Shown here: in pieces, positions 1 through 8,469 of the stretch
Layout: each line of letters starts with the position of its first letter
Numbering within the stretch: position 1 is the stretch's first letter
From: Paracoccaceae bacterium Fryx2
GTDB taxonomy: Bacteria; Pseudomonadota; Alphaproteobacteria; Rhodobacterales; Rhodobacteraceae
Assembly: GCA_032334235.1 (NCBI GenBank)
Contig: JAVSGI010000003.1
Coordinates: forward strand, 992,001-1,056,000
DNA: 64,000 nt
Direction of reading: 5' to 3'
Made by a program: the position numbers and the translations under genes
The notes under the pieces: model-generated
The model's input: only the letters and a program-made list of their open reading frames with translations
What the model was told of the DNA's origin: nothing
Database searches by the model: none

Positions 1-1
1 T

Positions 2-571
2 CCGTTCATCGACCTCGCCTATCAGGGCTTCGGCGACGGGCTGGAGGAAGACGCGGCCCCCACCCGCCTGATCGCGGCGCGCTGCCCCGAGGTGCTGATT
101 GCCGCGTCCTGCTCCAAGAACTTCGGCATCTACCGCGAACGCACCGGAATCCTGCTGGCGCTGGGCGATGCGGCGGGGCGGGGCGTGGTGCAGGGCAACC
201 TCGCCTTCCTCAACCGGCAGAACTTCTCCTTTCCGCCCGACCACGGCGCGCGTCTGGTGACGATGATCCACCAGGACGCCGCCCTGACCGCCGACTGGAA
301 GGCGGAACTGGAGGAGGTGCGGCTGAACATGCTGACCCTGCGGCAGGCCCTGGCCGATGCTCTGCGCACCGCCACCAACTCCGACCGCTTCGATTTCGTG
401 GCCCGTCACCGCGGCATGTTCTCGCGCCTCGGCCTGACGGCGGATCAGGTGGAGACCCTGCGGGTGGATCATGGCATCTACATGGTCGGCGACAGCCGCA
501 TCAACATCGCCGGCCTCAACGCCACCACCGTGCCGATCCTCGCCCGCGCCGTGGCACAAGTGACCGGCTGA
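2..571 (+). CDS. Class I aromatic/aspartate aminotransferase, C-terminal part
   Basis: This is the C-terminal part of a fold-type I PLP aminotransferase of the aspartate/aromatic amino acid subfamily, which moves an amino group between an amino acid and a 2-oxo acid in the cytosol. The 5' end lies outside the window and the reading frame is open from base 2. The PLP-binding lysine sits in SCSKNFGIYRERTG, with the AAG codon at 116-118. The C-terminal SRINIAGLN segment carries the arginine that binds the substrate carboxylate in this family. The family is clear; choosing between tyrosine and aspartate preference is not possible from this fragment. Confidence 0.88.
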   Translation, partial: PFIDLAYQGFGDGLEEDAAPTRLIAARCPEVLIAASCSKNFGIYRERTGILLALGDAAGRGVVQGNLAFLNRQNFSFPPDHGARLVTMIHQDAALTADWKAELEEVRLNMLTLRQALADALRTATNSDRFDFVARHRGMFSRLGLTADQVETLRVDHGIYMVGDSRINIAGLNATTVPILARAVAQVTG

Positions 572-640
572 TTTCACCTTGTTCAAATATCCCCGCCGGA
601 GGCTCCGACCCGTCCGCCGGCCCCTCCGGCGGGCATTGCA
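571..640. repeat. Intergenic palindromic repeat, copy a (CAAATATCCCC type)
   Basis: Directly after the aminotransferase stop is a short motif (CACCTTGTTCAAATATCCCC) followed by an inverted repeat, CCGCCGGAGG paired with CCTCCGGCGG. It belongs to the dispersed family also seen near 11.2, 13.4, 29.7, 34.0, 36.0, 42.9 and 61.3 kb. It probably ends aminotransferase transcription. The rest of the 572-865 gap holds only this repeat and the amtB terminator; I see no gene in it. Confidence 0.6.
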
Positions 641-740
641 GGCAGGATGCAACCTCCACCGCCCCTGACGGTCAATCCGCGTCAGCGCCATCGGCGGTGG
701 CTCGATGCCACCGCCGATGGCAGCCCCGCCGCCAGAATCG

Positions 741-783
741 GAAAAGCAAAGGCCCGGGCGCGTCACCGCGTGCCCGGGCCTTC
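741..783 (-). terminator. Rho-independent terminator of glnK-amtB
   Basis: A near-perfect stem, AAGGCCCGGGC paired with GCCCGGGCCTT around a roughly 10-nt loop, is followed on the minus strand by a T-rich tail (TTTGCTTTTCC). It lies about 85 bp past the amtB stop codon, in the right orientation to end the glnK-amtB transcript. Confidence 0.8.
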
Positions 784-865
784 GGTTTCGCAGACCGGAG
801 GGGAGGAACCCCGGCCCGCGACCACAGGCACCGGCCGGGGAGGAGGAGCCCCCCGGCCAGGCCGA

Positions 866-2227
866 TCACATGCTGTAGGCGCGCTCGCCGTGTTCGGCCA
901 GATCGAGCCCTTCGCGCTCCACCTCTTCCTTGACGCGCAGGCCGATCACCAGATCCACCAGCTTGTAGAGGATCAGCGAACCGATGCCGCACCACAGGAT
1001 CGTCACCATGACCCCGAGGAACTGCGTGTAGACCTGACCGCCGATGCTCATGTCGCCATAGCCGATCCCGCCCAGCGCCGCAGAGTTGACCACACCGGTC
1101 CCCAGGGCGCCGACAATGCCGCCGACGCCGTGGATGCCGAACACGTCGAGGCTGTCGTCATAGCCCAGCTTGTGCTTCACAACCGCCACGAAGAAGTAGC
1201 ACACCGCCGAGGCAACGATGCCGAGGCAGATCGCGCCCACCGGCCCGGCAAAGCCCGCCGCGGGCGTGACCGCCACCAGACCGGCCACCAGACCCGAGGC
1301 CGCGCCCAGCATCGATGCCTTGCCGCGCGTCAGGATCTCGATCACCACCCAGGCCAGGATCGCGCCGGCCGTTGCGGTGAAGGTGTTGATCATCGCCAGC
1401 GCCGCGCCGCCGTTGGCTTCGAGGTTGGACCCGGCGTTGAAGCCGAACCAGCCGACCCACAGCATCGCGGCCCCGACCATGGTCAGCGTCATCGAATGCG
1501 GCGCCATGTTGTCCTTGCCATAGCCGACCCGCTTGCCGATCAGCAGCGCGCCGACCAGACCCGCGATACCCGCGTTGATGTGCACGACCGTGCCGCCCGC
1601 AAAGTCCAGCGCGCCCCAGCCGTAGATCAGCCCGTCCGAATCCCACACCATGTGGGCGATCGGGAAATAGACCACCGTCACCCACAGCAGGATGAACAGC
1701 AGCAGCGCCGAAAACTTGATCCGCTCGGCAAAGGCGCCGACGATCAGGGCCGCGGTGATGCAGGCGAAGGTCATCTGGAAGCTGATGAAGACGTATTCCG
1801 GGATCACCACGCCGGCCGTGAAGGTCGCCGCCATCGACTCGATGGTCACGCCCGACAGGAAGGCCTTGCCCAGCCCGCCCCAGAAGGCCGACTCGGCATC
1901 ACCGAAGGCCATCGAATAGCCCCAGAACACCCAGACCACGATCACCAGCGCGGTGATCACGGTGGCCTGCATCAGCACCGACAGCATGTTCTTGGTCCGC
2001 ACCAGGCCGCCGTAGAACAGCGCGACGCCGGGCAGGATCATGAACAGGACCAGCAGGGTGGAGACCATCATCCAGGCAACGTCGCCCTTGTCCATCGTGT
2101 CGACGACCACGGCGGCCGTCTCCGCGACGGTTTCCGTCACGGTCTCGGCGGCCTCCTGCGCCCAGGCGGGCAGGGCCGCGGCCACGCCAAGCGCGGCAAG
2201 CCCCGAAAGTTTCAGAAAATTGTTCAT
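866..2227 (-). CDS. amtB: Ammonium transporter AmtB
   Basis: This is an inner-membrane ammonium channel of the Amt/Mep/Rh family, 453 aa. The ATG at 2227 starts MNNFLKLSGLAALG, a cleavable signal peptide ending near ALPAWAQ, and an acidic/Val-rich periplasmic stretch precedes the first membrane helix. About eleven hydrophobic helices follow. Family landmarks are visible: the conserved aspartate and first pore histidine in DFAGGTVVHINAG, and the second pore histidine in FGIHGVGGIVGALGTG. The long frame extends upstream to 2311, but that part overlaps the glnK stop region and has no signal peptide, so it was trimmed. The gene lies 28 bp downstream of glnK, the usual pair in which GlnK plugs the channel when nitrogen is ample. 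Confidence 0.97.
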   Translation of the reverse strand: MNNFLKLSGLAALGVAAALPAWAQEAAETVTETVAETAAVVVDTMDKGDVAWMMVSTLLVLFMILPGVALFYGGLVRTKNMLSVLMQATVITALVIVVWVFWGYSMAFGDAESAFWGGLGKAFLSGVTIESMAATFTAGVVIPEYVFISFQMTFACITAALIVGAFAERIKFSALLLFILLWVTVVYFPIAHMVWDSDGLIYGWGALDFAGGTVVHINAGIAGLVGALLIGKRVGYGKDNMAPHSMTLTMVGAAMLWVGWFGFNAGSNLEANGGAALAMINTFTATAGAILAWVVIEILTRGKASMLGAASGLVAGLVAVTPAAGFAGPVGAICLGIVASAVCYFFVAVVKHKLGYDDSLDVFGIHGVGGIVGALGTGVVNSAALGGIGYGDMSIGGQVYTQFLGVMVTILWCGIGSLILYKLVDLVIGLRVKEEVEREGLDLAEHGERAYSM

Positions 2228-2255
2228 GGTTTCGGATTCCCCTTCCCGACCGCGA

Positions 2256-2594
2256 TCACAACGCGTCGTCATTGATTTCGCCGGTGCGCACCCGCACGGC
2301 ATGTTCGACATCCAGCACGAAGATCTTGCCGTCGCCGATCTTGTCGGTTTTCGCCGTGGTGCGGATGGTTTCCACCACCGGTTCGGCCAGGCTGTCGCTG
2401 ACCACGATTTCGAGCCGGACCTTCGGCACGAAATTCACCGCATATTCGGCGCCGCGGTAGATTTCGGTGTGACCGGACTGCGAGCCGAAGCCCTTGATCT
2501 CGGTCACCATCATGCCGCGCACGCCGATGGCGGTCAGCGCCTCGCGGACCTCCTCCAGCTTGAACGGCTTGATTGCTGCAATGATGAGTTTCAC
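2256..2594 (-). CDS. glnK: PII nitrogen regulatory protein GlnK
   Basis: This PII signal protein is 112 aa, exactly the canonical family length when read from the GTG at 2594. It is preceded by a GGGGA ribosome-binding site on the minus strand. It begins MKLIIAAIKPFKLEEV and carries the T-loop with the uridylylated tyrosine in GAEYAVNF, then the nucleotide-binding TGKIGD-like B-loop (TDKIGDGKIF). It senses ATP/ADP and 2-oxoglutarate and regulates AmtB and nitrogen enzymes. The pairing with amtB supports the glnK rather than glnB name. The annotated frame could extend to 2717, but the extra 41 residues are not PII-like. Confidence 0.96.
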   Translation of the reverse strand: MKLIIAAIKPFKLEEVREALTAIGVRGMMVTEIKGFGSQSGHTEIYRGAEYAVNFVPKVRLEIVVSDSLAEPVVETIRTTAKTDKIGDGKIFVLDVEHAVRVRTGEINDDAL

Positions 2595-2710
2595 GTTGAT
2601 CCCCTTCCGGTTGGCAAGGCGGCCCATGGGGGGCCTCTGGTGCCAGAAAGCGGCTTTCGCGGATGCAGCACAAGAAAAGGGCAGGCCCGGAATGACCCAG
2701 CGGAAGCAGA

Positions 2711-2740
2711 TTTGCACAATTTTTGCACCTTTATTGGCAC
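2711..2740 (-). promoter_or_regulatory. Candidate glnK promoter region with TTTGCAC direct repeats
   Basis: About 120 bp upstream of glnK, in a locally AT-rich stretch, the plus strand reads TTTGCAC twice, 11 bp apart (2711-2717 and 2722-2728), followed by TGGCAC at 2735-2740. TGCAC half-sites are the core of NtrC boxes, and glnK-amtB is normally NtrC-controlled. A clean sigma-54 -24/-12 pair was not found. This is a candidate only. Confidence 0.35.
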
Positions 2741-2890
2741 TTGCTTATTTTTTAGCCGCTCTGCGGACTCGAATCACAAAAGCGTATGCTCCACATTCCG
2801 GTGAAGGCAGGGTAAACTGCCCCAAAGCAGCGGGCGCGACCCGAGGCGCGGGCACGCAGGCACGACGAGAAAAGAACGGGCAAGGCAGGC

Positions 2891-5116
2891 ATGAGCGGAA
2901 CGGGAAAGGGGCGCGCGCCCCTGGTGGCGGATCGGCGCTATGCCACGCAGCGCGGCAGTTCGGGGCAGCGCGCGACTTCGGGCGGCGGGTCGGGCAAGGG
3001 CGGGGGCGGCAAGCCTGCGCCCCGCAAGTCCGCACCGCGCAAGCGCCCGCCGCGGCGCAATTTTCTGGTGGCGATGATCCTGGGTTTCGCGACCTTCGTG
3101 TGGCGCATCGTCTGGGGCATCGGCTGGCGTGTCGGCGGGGTGCTGGCGCTGGTGCTGGCCGGGGCGGTGTTTTATTTCCACGCACAGTTGCCGCCGGTGA
3201 CGGACCTTCTGGATGGCCGGGCGCGCGGATCGGTGACGCTGCTCGACCGTGACGGCAAGGTCTTTGCCTGGCGCGGTGAAACCTTCGGCGGGCAGATCAC
3301 GTCCGACAGCGTTTCCGACGACCTGCGCAACGCGGTGGTGGCCACCGAAGACAAGCGGTTCTACGGGCATTTCGGCATCAGCCCGCGCGGCATCGCCAGC
3401 GCGGTGCGGATCAACCTGTCCGAGGGCCGGGGCCCGCTGGAGGGCAACGGCGGATCGACCATCACCCAGCAGGTCGCGAAACTGCTGTGCCTTGGCGTGG
3501 CCTACGACCCCAAGGCCTGGAAATCCGAGGCCGAATACGAGAACGACTGCCGCAGGGGCGGGATCTGGCGCAAGATCAAGGAAGTTCCCTTCGCCATGGC
3601 GATGGAGACCAAATACACCAAGGCCGAGATCCTGACGATCTACTTCAACCGCGCCTATCTTGGCGCCGGCGCGCGCGGCTTCGAGGCGGCGGCCCAGCGG
3701 TATTTCGGCAAGTCGGCCAATCAGGTCGGCCCGGCCGAGGCGGCGATGCTGGCGGGCCTGCTCAAGGCGCCGTCCTACTATGCGCCGACCAACAACCTGG
3801 AACGGGCGCGGGCGCGGGCCGGGGTGATCGTGGGCCTGATGGAGGATCAGGGCTATCTGACGGCGGCAGAGGCCGACGCGGCGCGTGCCAGCCCCGCCCA
3901 TCTGTCGGAAGCGGCCCAGACCAAGTCGGGCGGCTTCTTTGCCGACTGGGTGATGGAAAGTGGCCCCGCCTTCCTGACGCGCGACACCACCGAGGATGTC
4001 ATCATCCACAGCACTCTGGACCAGAGATTGCAGAAGGCCGCCGAGGATGCGCTGGCTTTCGTGTTCGAAACCAAGGTGAAAGAGGGGTCAAAGGCGCAGG
4101 CGGCCATCGTGGTGATGTCGGCCGACGGCGCGGTGCGCGCGATGGTGGGCGGGCGCAAGACCGAGGTGGCGGGCTCGTTCAACCGCGCCACGCAGGCGCT
4201 GCGCCAGACCGGATCGGCGTTCAAGCCCTTCGTCTATGCTGCGGCGCTGGACCTTGGCTACAGCCCGGCGGACTATGTCGAGGACACGCCGCTGACCATC
4301 AACATCAGGGGCTCCGGCCCATGGACACCCTCGAACTACGACAGGAAGTTCCGCGGCACGGTCACGCTGACCCAGGCCCTGAAGGAATCGCTGAACATTC
4401 CGGCGGTGCGGGTGGCAGAGGCGGTGGGGCTTGATCTGGTGCGCCGGGTCGCGGCCGATTTCGGCATCAAGAGCGATCTGGCAGCGGGGCCGGCACTGGC
4501 GCTCGGCGCGTCGGAATCGACGCTGCTCGAAATGACCGGCGCCTATGCCGGCATCCTGAACGGAGGGTCGTCGGTCAAGCCCTACGGGCTGATCGACCTG
4601 CGCCTGCAGGGCGAGGACACGCCGCTGATCGGGCAGGAGGGCGGCATCGGCGAGCGGGTGATCTCGGAACGTGCGGCGCGGGAGTTGACCTACATGATGG
4701 CCCAGGTGCTGGACTCGGGCACCGGCGCGCGGGCACGTCTGAACGGGCGGCAGGCGGCGGGCAAGACCGGCACGACGCAGGCGGCGCGCGATGCGTGGTT
4801 CCTGGGGTTCACCGCCGACTATGTCGCGGGCGTCTGGATGGGGTATGACGACAACACGCCGCTGACCGGCGTCACCGGCGGCGGCCTGCCCGCCGAGGTC
4901 TGGCACGAGGTGATGCTGCGGGTCCACGAGGGCCTGCCCGCCACGCCCCTGACCATGATCATCCCCGAACCCCGGCGCCCGCCCCCCAACTCCGCCCCAA
5001 ACTCTGCGCCGCAGGCCGAGGCTCTGACGGCGCCCCTGCCTTCGGCACCGCAGCGCGAGATGGACCCGGCCGAACGGATTCTGCGCGACGTGCTGGGCGT
5101 GCTGAACGGCAACTGA
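2891..5116 (+). CDS. Class A penicillin-binding protein (PBP1A family)
   Basis: A bifunctional peptidoglycan synthase, 741 aa, anchored in the inner membrane with its catalytic domains in the periplasm. A basic Gly/Pro/Lys-rich cytoplasmic tail (about 1-56) precedes one membrane helix (about 57-97). The glycosyltransferase domain has its catalytic glutamate at E153 in ATEDKRFYGH and the GGSTITQQ motif near 188-194. The transpeptidase domain has the nucleophile S442 with K445 (GSAFKP), the SxN motif at S500-N502 and the KTGT box at 625-628. The C-terminal tail is Pro/Ala-rich. The start is supported by AAGGCAGG just upstream of the ATG. It diverges from glnK and converges on mlaC. Confidence 0.95.
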   Translation: MSGTGKGRAPLVADRRYATQRGSSGQRATSGGGSGKGGGGKPAPRKSAPRKRPPRRNFLVAMILGFATFVWRIVWGIGWRVGGVLALVLAGAVFYFHAQLPPVTDLLDGRARGSVTLLDRDGKVFAWRGETFGGQITSDSVSDDLRNAVVATEDKRFYGHFGISPRGIASAVRINLSEGRGPLEGNGGSTITQQVAKLLCLGVAYDPKAWKSEAEYENDCRRGGIWRKIKEVPFAMAMETKYTKAEILTIYFNRAYLGAGARGFEAAAQRYFGKSANQVGPAEAAMLAGLLKAPSYYAPTNNLERARARAGVIVGLMEDQGYLTAAEADAARASPAHLSEAAQTKSGGFFADWVMESGPAFLTRDTTEDVIIHSTLDQRLQKAAEDALAFVFETKVKEGSKAQAAIVVMSADGAVRAMVGGRKTEVAGSFNRATQALRQTGSAFKPFVYAAALDLGYSPADYVEDTPLTINIRGSGPWTPSNYDRKFRGTVTLTQALKESLNIPAVRVAEAVGLDLVRRVAADFGIKSDLAAGPALALGASESTLLEMTGAYAGILNGGSSVKPYGLIDLRLQGEDTPLIGQEGGIGERVISERAARELTYMMAQVLDSGTGARARLNGRQAAGKTGTTQAARDAWFLGFTADYVAGVWMGYDDNTPLTGVTGGGLPAEVWHEVMLRVHEGLPATPLTMIIPEPRRPPPNSAPNSAPQAEALTAPLPSAPQREMDPAERILRDVLGVLNGN

Positions 5117-5121
5117 AAGCG

Positions 5122-5140
5122 GCGGGCCGGAAAGGCCCGC
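5122..5140. terminator. Hairpin between convergent PBP and mlaC genes
   Basis: GCGGGCC and GGCCCGC pair around GGAAA, immediately after the PBP stop. There is no U-run, but the position between two convergent genes fits a bidirectional terminator. Confidence 0.45.
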
Positions 5141-5157
5141 CCGCCGACCCGCACCGA

Positions 5158-5191
5158 TCAGGCGGTCTTGAGATTCAGGCGGTCTTGAGAT
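5158..5191. repeat. 17-bp tandem duplication at the 3' end of mlaC
   Basis: Bases 5158-5174 and 5175-5191 are identical 17-mers lying head to tail (TCAGGCGGTCTTGAGAT). The second copy includes the mlaC stop codon and its last four codons. The first copy therefore looks like a slip-strand duplication placed just beyond the gene end, leaving a decoy LKTA-stop after the real one. Confidence 0.85.
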
Positions 5192-5789
5192 CCTGGATCA
5201 GGGCATCGAGATTGCCCCGCCGCCTGTCGAGCATGGCGCCGATCTCGGTGCGCTCCGACGCCAGCATGTTGACGCCTTCGATGATGATGTTGAAGAACAG
5301 GTCCTTGCCCGACTTGTCCGACACATGCCAGCGCACGTCGAACGGCGCCTGGCCCTTCAGATGCGCGACCGAGACCACCTCGTAGAAGCTTTTCACCGGG
5401 TAGGCATCGACCACCTCGATCCGTCCGCCGATGAATTCGCCGAAGCGGCGGCCATACTTGCGGCTGATGTAGCCCTGATAGGCTCGGGTGAAGGCCGTCA
5501 TCTGCGCCGCGCTCGCCGACCGCGAGGCCACCCCCAGCGCCGACCGGGCGATCACCGGGACGTCGGCATAGCGCGCGAAGATCCGCTCGAAATCGCCATA
5601 CATCCCGGTGGCGGGCTTGCCGGAACTGATGGCCGCGTTCACTTCGCCCAGCGCCTTGTCTATCAGCGACCGGGCACCTGCCACGTCCAGCGCAAGCGCA
5701 GCCTGCGGCAGGGCGGCCAGCAGCCCGGCCCCGGCGATCCCGCAAAGGACGCCGCGCCGCGACAGCAGGAAGGGGGTATCATTGAGCAT
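5175..5789 (-). CDS. mlaC: MlaC/Ttg2D-family phospholipid-binding periplasmic protein
   Basis: This 204-aa exported protein is of the MlaC (Tgt2/Ttg2D) family, the periplasmic shuttle that carries phospholipids between the MlaA outer-membrane complex and the MlaFEDB inner-membrane transporter. It starts MLNDTPFLLSRRGVL, giving a signal peptide with an SRRGVL twin-arginine-like motif ending near AALALD. The remainder shows typical MlaC segments such as YGDFERIFARYADV and FTRAYQGYISRKYG. The start overlaps the mlaA stop by 11 bp, so the two genes are translationally coupled. No mlaFED genes are in the window. Confidence 0.88.
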   Translation of the reverse strand: MLNDTPFLLSRRGVLCGIAGAGLLAALPQAALALDVAGARSLIDKALGEVNAAISSGKPATGMYGDFERIFARYADVPVIARSALGVASRSASAAQMTAFTRAYQGYISRKYGRRFGEFIGGRIEVVDAYPVKSFYEVVSVAHLKGQAPFDVRWHVSDKSGKDLFFNIIIEGVNMLASERTEIGAMLDRRRGNLDALIQDLKTA

Positions 5790-6564
5790 TGGGATCCTCG
5801 TAGGGGTCAAGGTAGGCATCTTCGGCCGAGGGCGCCTGACCCAGTTCGAAACGACGGTTCTGCAGGTAGAGCAGCCGGGTCTGCGCATAACCATCCGCAC
5901 TGTCATATAGAACGCTGTCGAGCGTATCGGAATACTGGCTGCGATCACCAAGTCTTGAAGCGATCTTGGCCACCGGGCCGACATAGCTTTCGGGCCTGGG
6001 CAGCAGCAGTTGCAGCGGGTTGATCGCGAAATCGACCATCGCGCCGACCGTGTCGCGTTCGGTCGAAGGCCCGATGAACGGCAGCACGACATAGGTGCCC
6101 TCGCCCGCGCCCCAGACATGCAGCGTCTCGCCGAAGTCGGTCTTGCGGCCCGGCAGGCCGATCGCGCGCGCCGGGTCGAACAGGCCGCCGATGCCGACCG
6201 TCGTGTTGATCGCAAAGCGCAGCGTGTTTTCCAGCGCGTTCTGCGGGCGGCCCTGCAGCAGGCCGTTCAGCACGTTGCCGGGCTGGCCGAGGTTGTCGGA
6301 GAAGTTCGAGATGCCCTGCTTGACCGGCGCGGGAATCGACGTGCCGTAGGTGCCCGAAGCCGGACGCAGCAGCGCCCGGTCGACGCTGGTGTTGAAGTCG
6401 TGGACCTCGCGGTTGGCGACCTCGTTGGGGTCGTTCATCGTCGCGGGCGGCGGCGGCGCGGTGCAGGCGGAAACCAGCGCAAGTGCCAGCACAGCCATGC
6501 CGAGCCGCGACTTCGGGTGCGAAACGGCCAAAGGCCCAAAAAGCAATGGAAAAGTAACGATCAT
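5779..6564 (-). CDS. mlaA: MlaA/VacJ-family outer-membrane lipoprotein
   Basis: This 261-aa lipoprotein removes mislocalised phospholipids from the outer leaflet of the outer membrane. The signal region includes KSRLGMAVLALALVSAC with lipobox VSAC, giving a lipidated cysteine. The family core follows: DPNEVANREVHDFN, then NLGQPGNVLNGLLQG, and FGETLHVWGAGEGTYVVLPF, the VacJ signature. The ATG at 6564 is used; an internal ATG (LGMAV) would leave a signal peptide without its basic n-region. It forms an operon with mlaC and diverges from the type I secretion genes. Confidence 0.92.
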   Translation of the reverse strand: MIVTFPLLFGPLAVSHPKSRLGMAVLALALVSACTAPPPPATMNDPNEVANREVHDFNTSVDRALLRPASGTYGTSIPAPVKQGISNFSDNLGQPGNVLNGLLQGRPQNALENTLRFAINTTVGIGGLFDPARAIGLPGRKTDFGETLHVWGAGEGTYVVLPFIGPSTERDTVGAMVDFAINPLQLLLPRPESYVGPVAKIASRLGDRSQYSDTLDSVLYDSADGYAQTRLLYLQNRRFELGQAPSAEDAYLDPYEDPNAQ

Positions 6565-6732
6565 GTTTCTACTGTCCCGCAGGATGGCCCGGCGAAGCTG
6601 TTTCTTTGCCGTTGACGACCAAGGGATAGCAGCCTTTACGTGCATGACAACGCCGAAGCGTATCATCCACGCGGCGCAAACGATATAGTTTCGACATGCC
6701 GCCGATGGCGTCACGTCGGCGAAGGGGGTTTC

Positions 6733-8469
6733 ATGGTGGCAAACGCAACGGCACCGGGTCAGGCGGAACTGCGCGCGGCGCGCGGCGAGTCGCGAAAGCT
6801 CATGTCGGTGGTGTTTTTGTTCAGCGTGTTCGTGAACATCCTGATGCTCACCGGGCCGATCTACATGTTGCAGATCTATGACCGGGTGCTGGGGTCGCGG
6901 TCGGAGGCGACGCTGGTCGCGCTGTCGGTGCTCGCGGCGTTCCTGTTTCTGGCGATGGGCCTGCTGGACCATGCCCGAAGCCGGATCATGGCGCGAGTCG
7001 GGGCGCGGTTCCAGGAACGGCTGGATCGCCGGGTGTTCCGCGCGGCGCTCCGGCGGCTGTCGCTGGTGCCGGGTGACCCGGTCGCGATTTCCGGGCAGCG
7101 CGATCTGGAATCGGTGCAGCGCCTGTGGTCCTCGCCGGTGCTGATCGCGATCTGCGACGTACCGTGGACGCCTCTGTTCATCGCGGCGATCTTCATCTTT
7201 CACCCGCTGATGGGGTGGCTGGCGGTCGGCGGCGGGGTGGTCCTTGTGCTGGTCACGATCATGAACCAGCGGATGACGAAGGCGCCGGTGAACCAGGCCA
7301 ACACATCCACCCAGCAGGCCGACCGCATGGCCGAGAACCTGAAGGCCGAGGCCGAGATCGTGCAGGGTCTGGGCATGTTCGGCAATGCCTTCGAACGCTG
7401 GCGCGTCGCGCGCGAAAGGTCGCTGCGCGAAAGCATTGCCGCGGCCGACATCGGGGGGGCGTTCTCGGTCACCTCCAAGACCTTCCGGCTTTTCCTGCAA
7501 TCGGCCATGCTGGGGGTCGGTGCCTGGCTGGTGCTGCAACAGGAACTGACGCCGGGCGCGATGATCGCGGGCTCGATCCTGATGGGGCGGGCGTTGCAGC
7601 CGATCGAGGTCGCGGTCAGCCAATGGGCCCTCGTGCAGCGCGCGCAGGAAGGCTGGGCCCGGCTGGCCGAGCTTTTCACCCGCCAGCCGGTCGATGCGCC
7701 GCGCACCGCCCTGCCCCGCCCCAAGGCCATGCTCGATGTGCAGAACCTGACCGTGGTGCCGCCCGGCGAACAGCAGGCCGTGCTGCGCATGGTCAGCTTT
7801 CAGCTTGAACCGGGCAAGGCGCTGGGGGTGATCGGGCCGTCCGGGTCGGGCAAGTCGTCGCTGGCGCGGGCGCTGATCGGCGTCTGGCGGCCGGCCGGCG
7901 GCAAGATCCGGCTGGATGGGGCGACGCTCGACCAGTATGACACCGACGTGCTGGGCAGCTACATGGGGTATCTGCCGCAGAGCGTCACCCTGTTCGACGG
8001 CACCATTGCCGAGAACATCGCCCGGCTGAACACCCGGCCCGATGCCGCGATGGTGGTCGAGGCGGCAAAGAAGGCCGCGGCGCATGACATGATCCTGCGC
8101 CTGCCGGAAGGCTATGACACGCGTGTGACAAGCATCGGCGGCCGTCTTTCCGGCGGCCAGATCCAGCGGGTCGGGCTGGCCCGCGCGCTTTACGGCAACC
8201 CGGTGATCCTGGTGCTGGACGAGCCCAACTCGAACCTCGACAACGACGGCTCCGTGGCGCTGAACCATGCGATCCGTGCGATGAAGGCCGAAGGACGGTC
8301 CGTGCTGATCATGGCGCACCGCCCCGCCGCCATCCAGGAATGCGACCTGCTGATGGTGCTGGAAGACGGCACCCGACGCGCCTTCGGGCCGCGCGACCAG
8401 GTGCTGCGCGACATGGTCAAGAACCATACCGAAATCGTGAAGAACGCAGGCCCCGGAGGCGTGTCATGA
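6733..8469 (+). CDS. Type I secretion system permease/ATPase (PrtD/HlyB type)
   Basis: This 578-aa fused membrane/ATPase exporter is of the PrtD type I secretion family, powering export of a C-terminally signalled protein across both membranes. The N-terminal half has about five to six membrane helices, starting with VVFLFSVFVNILMLTGPIYM. The ATPase half has Walker A GPSGSGKSS with K374, the signature LSGGQ at 472-476 and Walker B VILVLDE with D496-E497. The ATG at 6733 has GAAGGGGG upstream; the frame can be extended to 6640 without support. It overlaps the HlyD partner by 4 bp (ATGA). No substrate gene or TolC is adjacent. Confidence 0.93.
   Translation: MVANATAPGQAELRAARGESRKLMSVVFLFSVFVNILMLTGPIYMLQIYDRVLGSRSEATLVALSVLAAFLFLAMGLLDHARSRIMARVGARFQERLDRRVFRAALRRLSLVPGDPVAISGQRDLESVQRLWSSPVLIAICDVPWTPLFIAAIFIFHPLMGWLAVGGGVVLVLVTIMNQRMTKAPVNQANTSTQQADRMAENLKAEAEIVQGLGMFGNAFERWRVARERSLRESIAAADIGGAFSVTSKTFRLFLQSAMLGVGAWLVLQQELTPGAMIAGSILMGRALQPIEVAVSQWALVQRAQEGWARLAELFTRQPVDAPRTALPRPKAMLDVQNLTVVPPGEQQAVLRMVSFQLEPGKALGVIGPSGSGKSSLARALIGVWRPAGGKIRLDGATLDQYDTDVLGSYMGYLPQSVTLFDGTIAENIARLNTRPDAAMVVEAAKKAAAHDMILRLPEGYDTRVTSIGGRLSGGQIQRVGLARALYGNPVILVLDEPNSNLDNDGSVALNHAIRAMKAEGRSVLIMAHRPAAIQECDLLMVLEDGTRRAFGPRDQVLRDMVKNHTEIVKNAGPGGVS

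Noticed and set aside
647-2275. 542-aa open frame on the plus strand opposite amtB
   Set aside because: His/Arg/Asp-rich composition typical of GC-rich antisense shadow; amtB on the minus strand explains the region fully.
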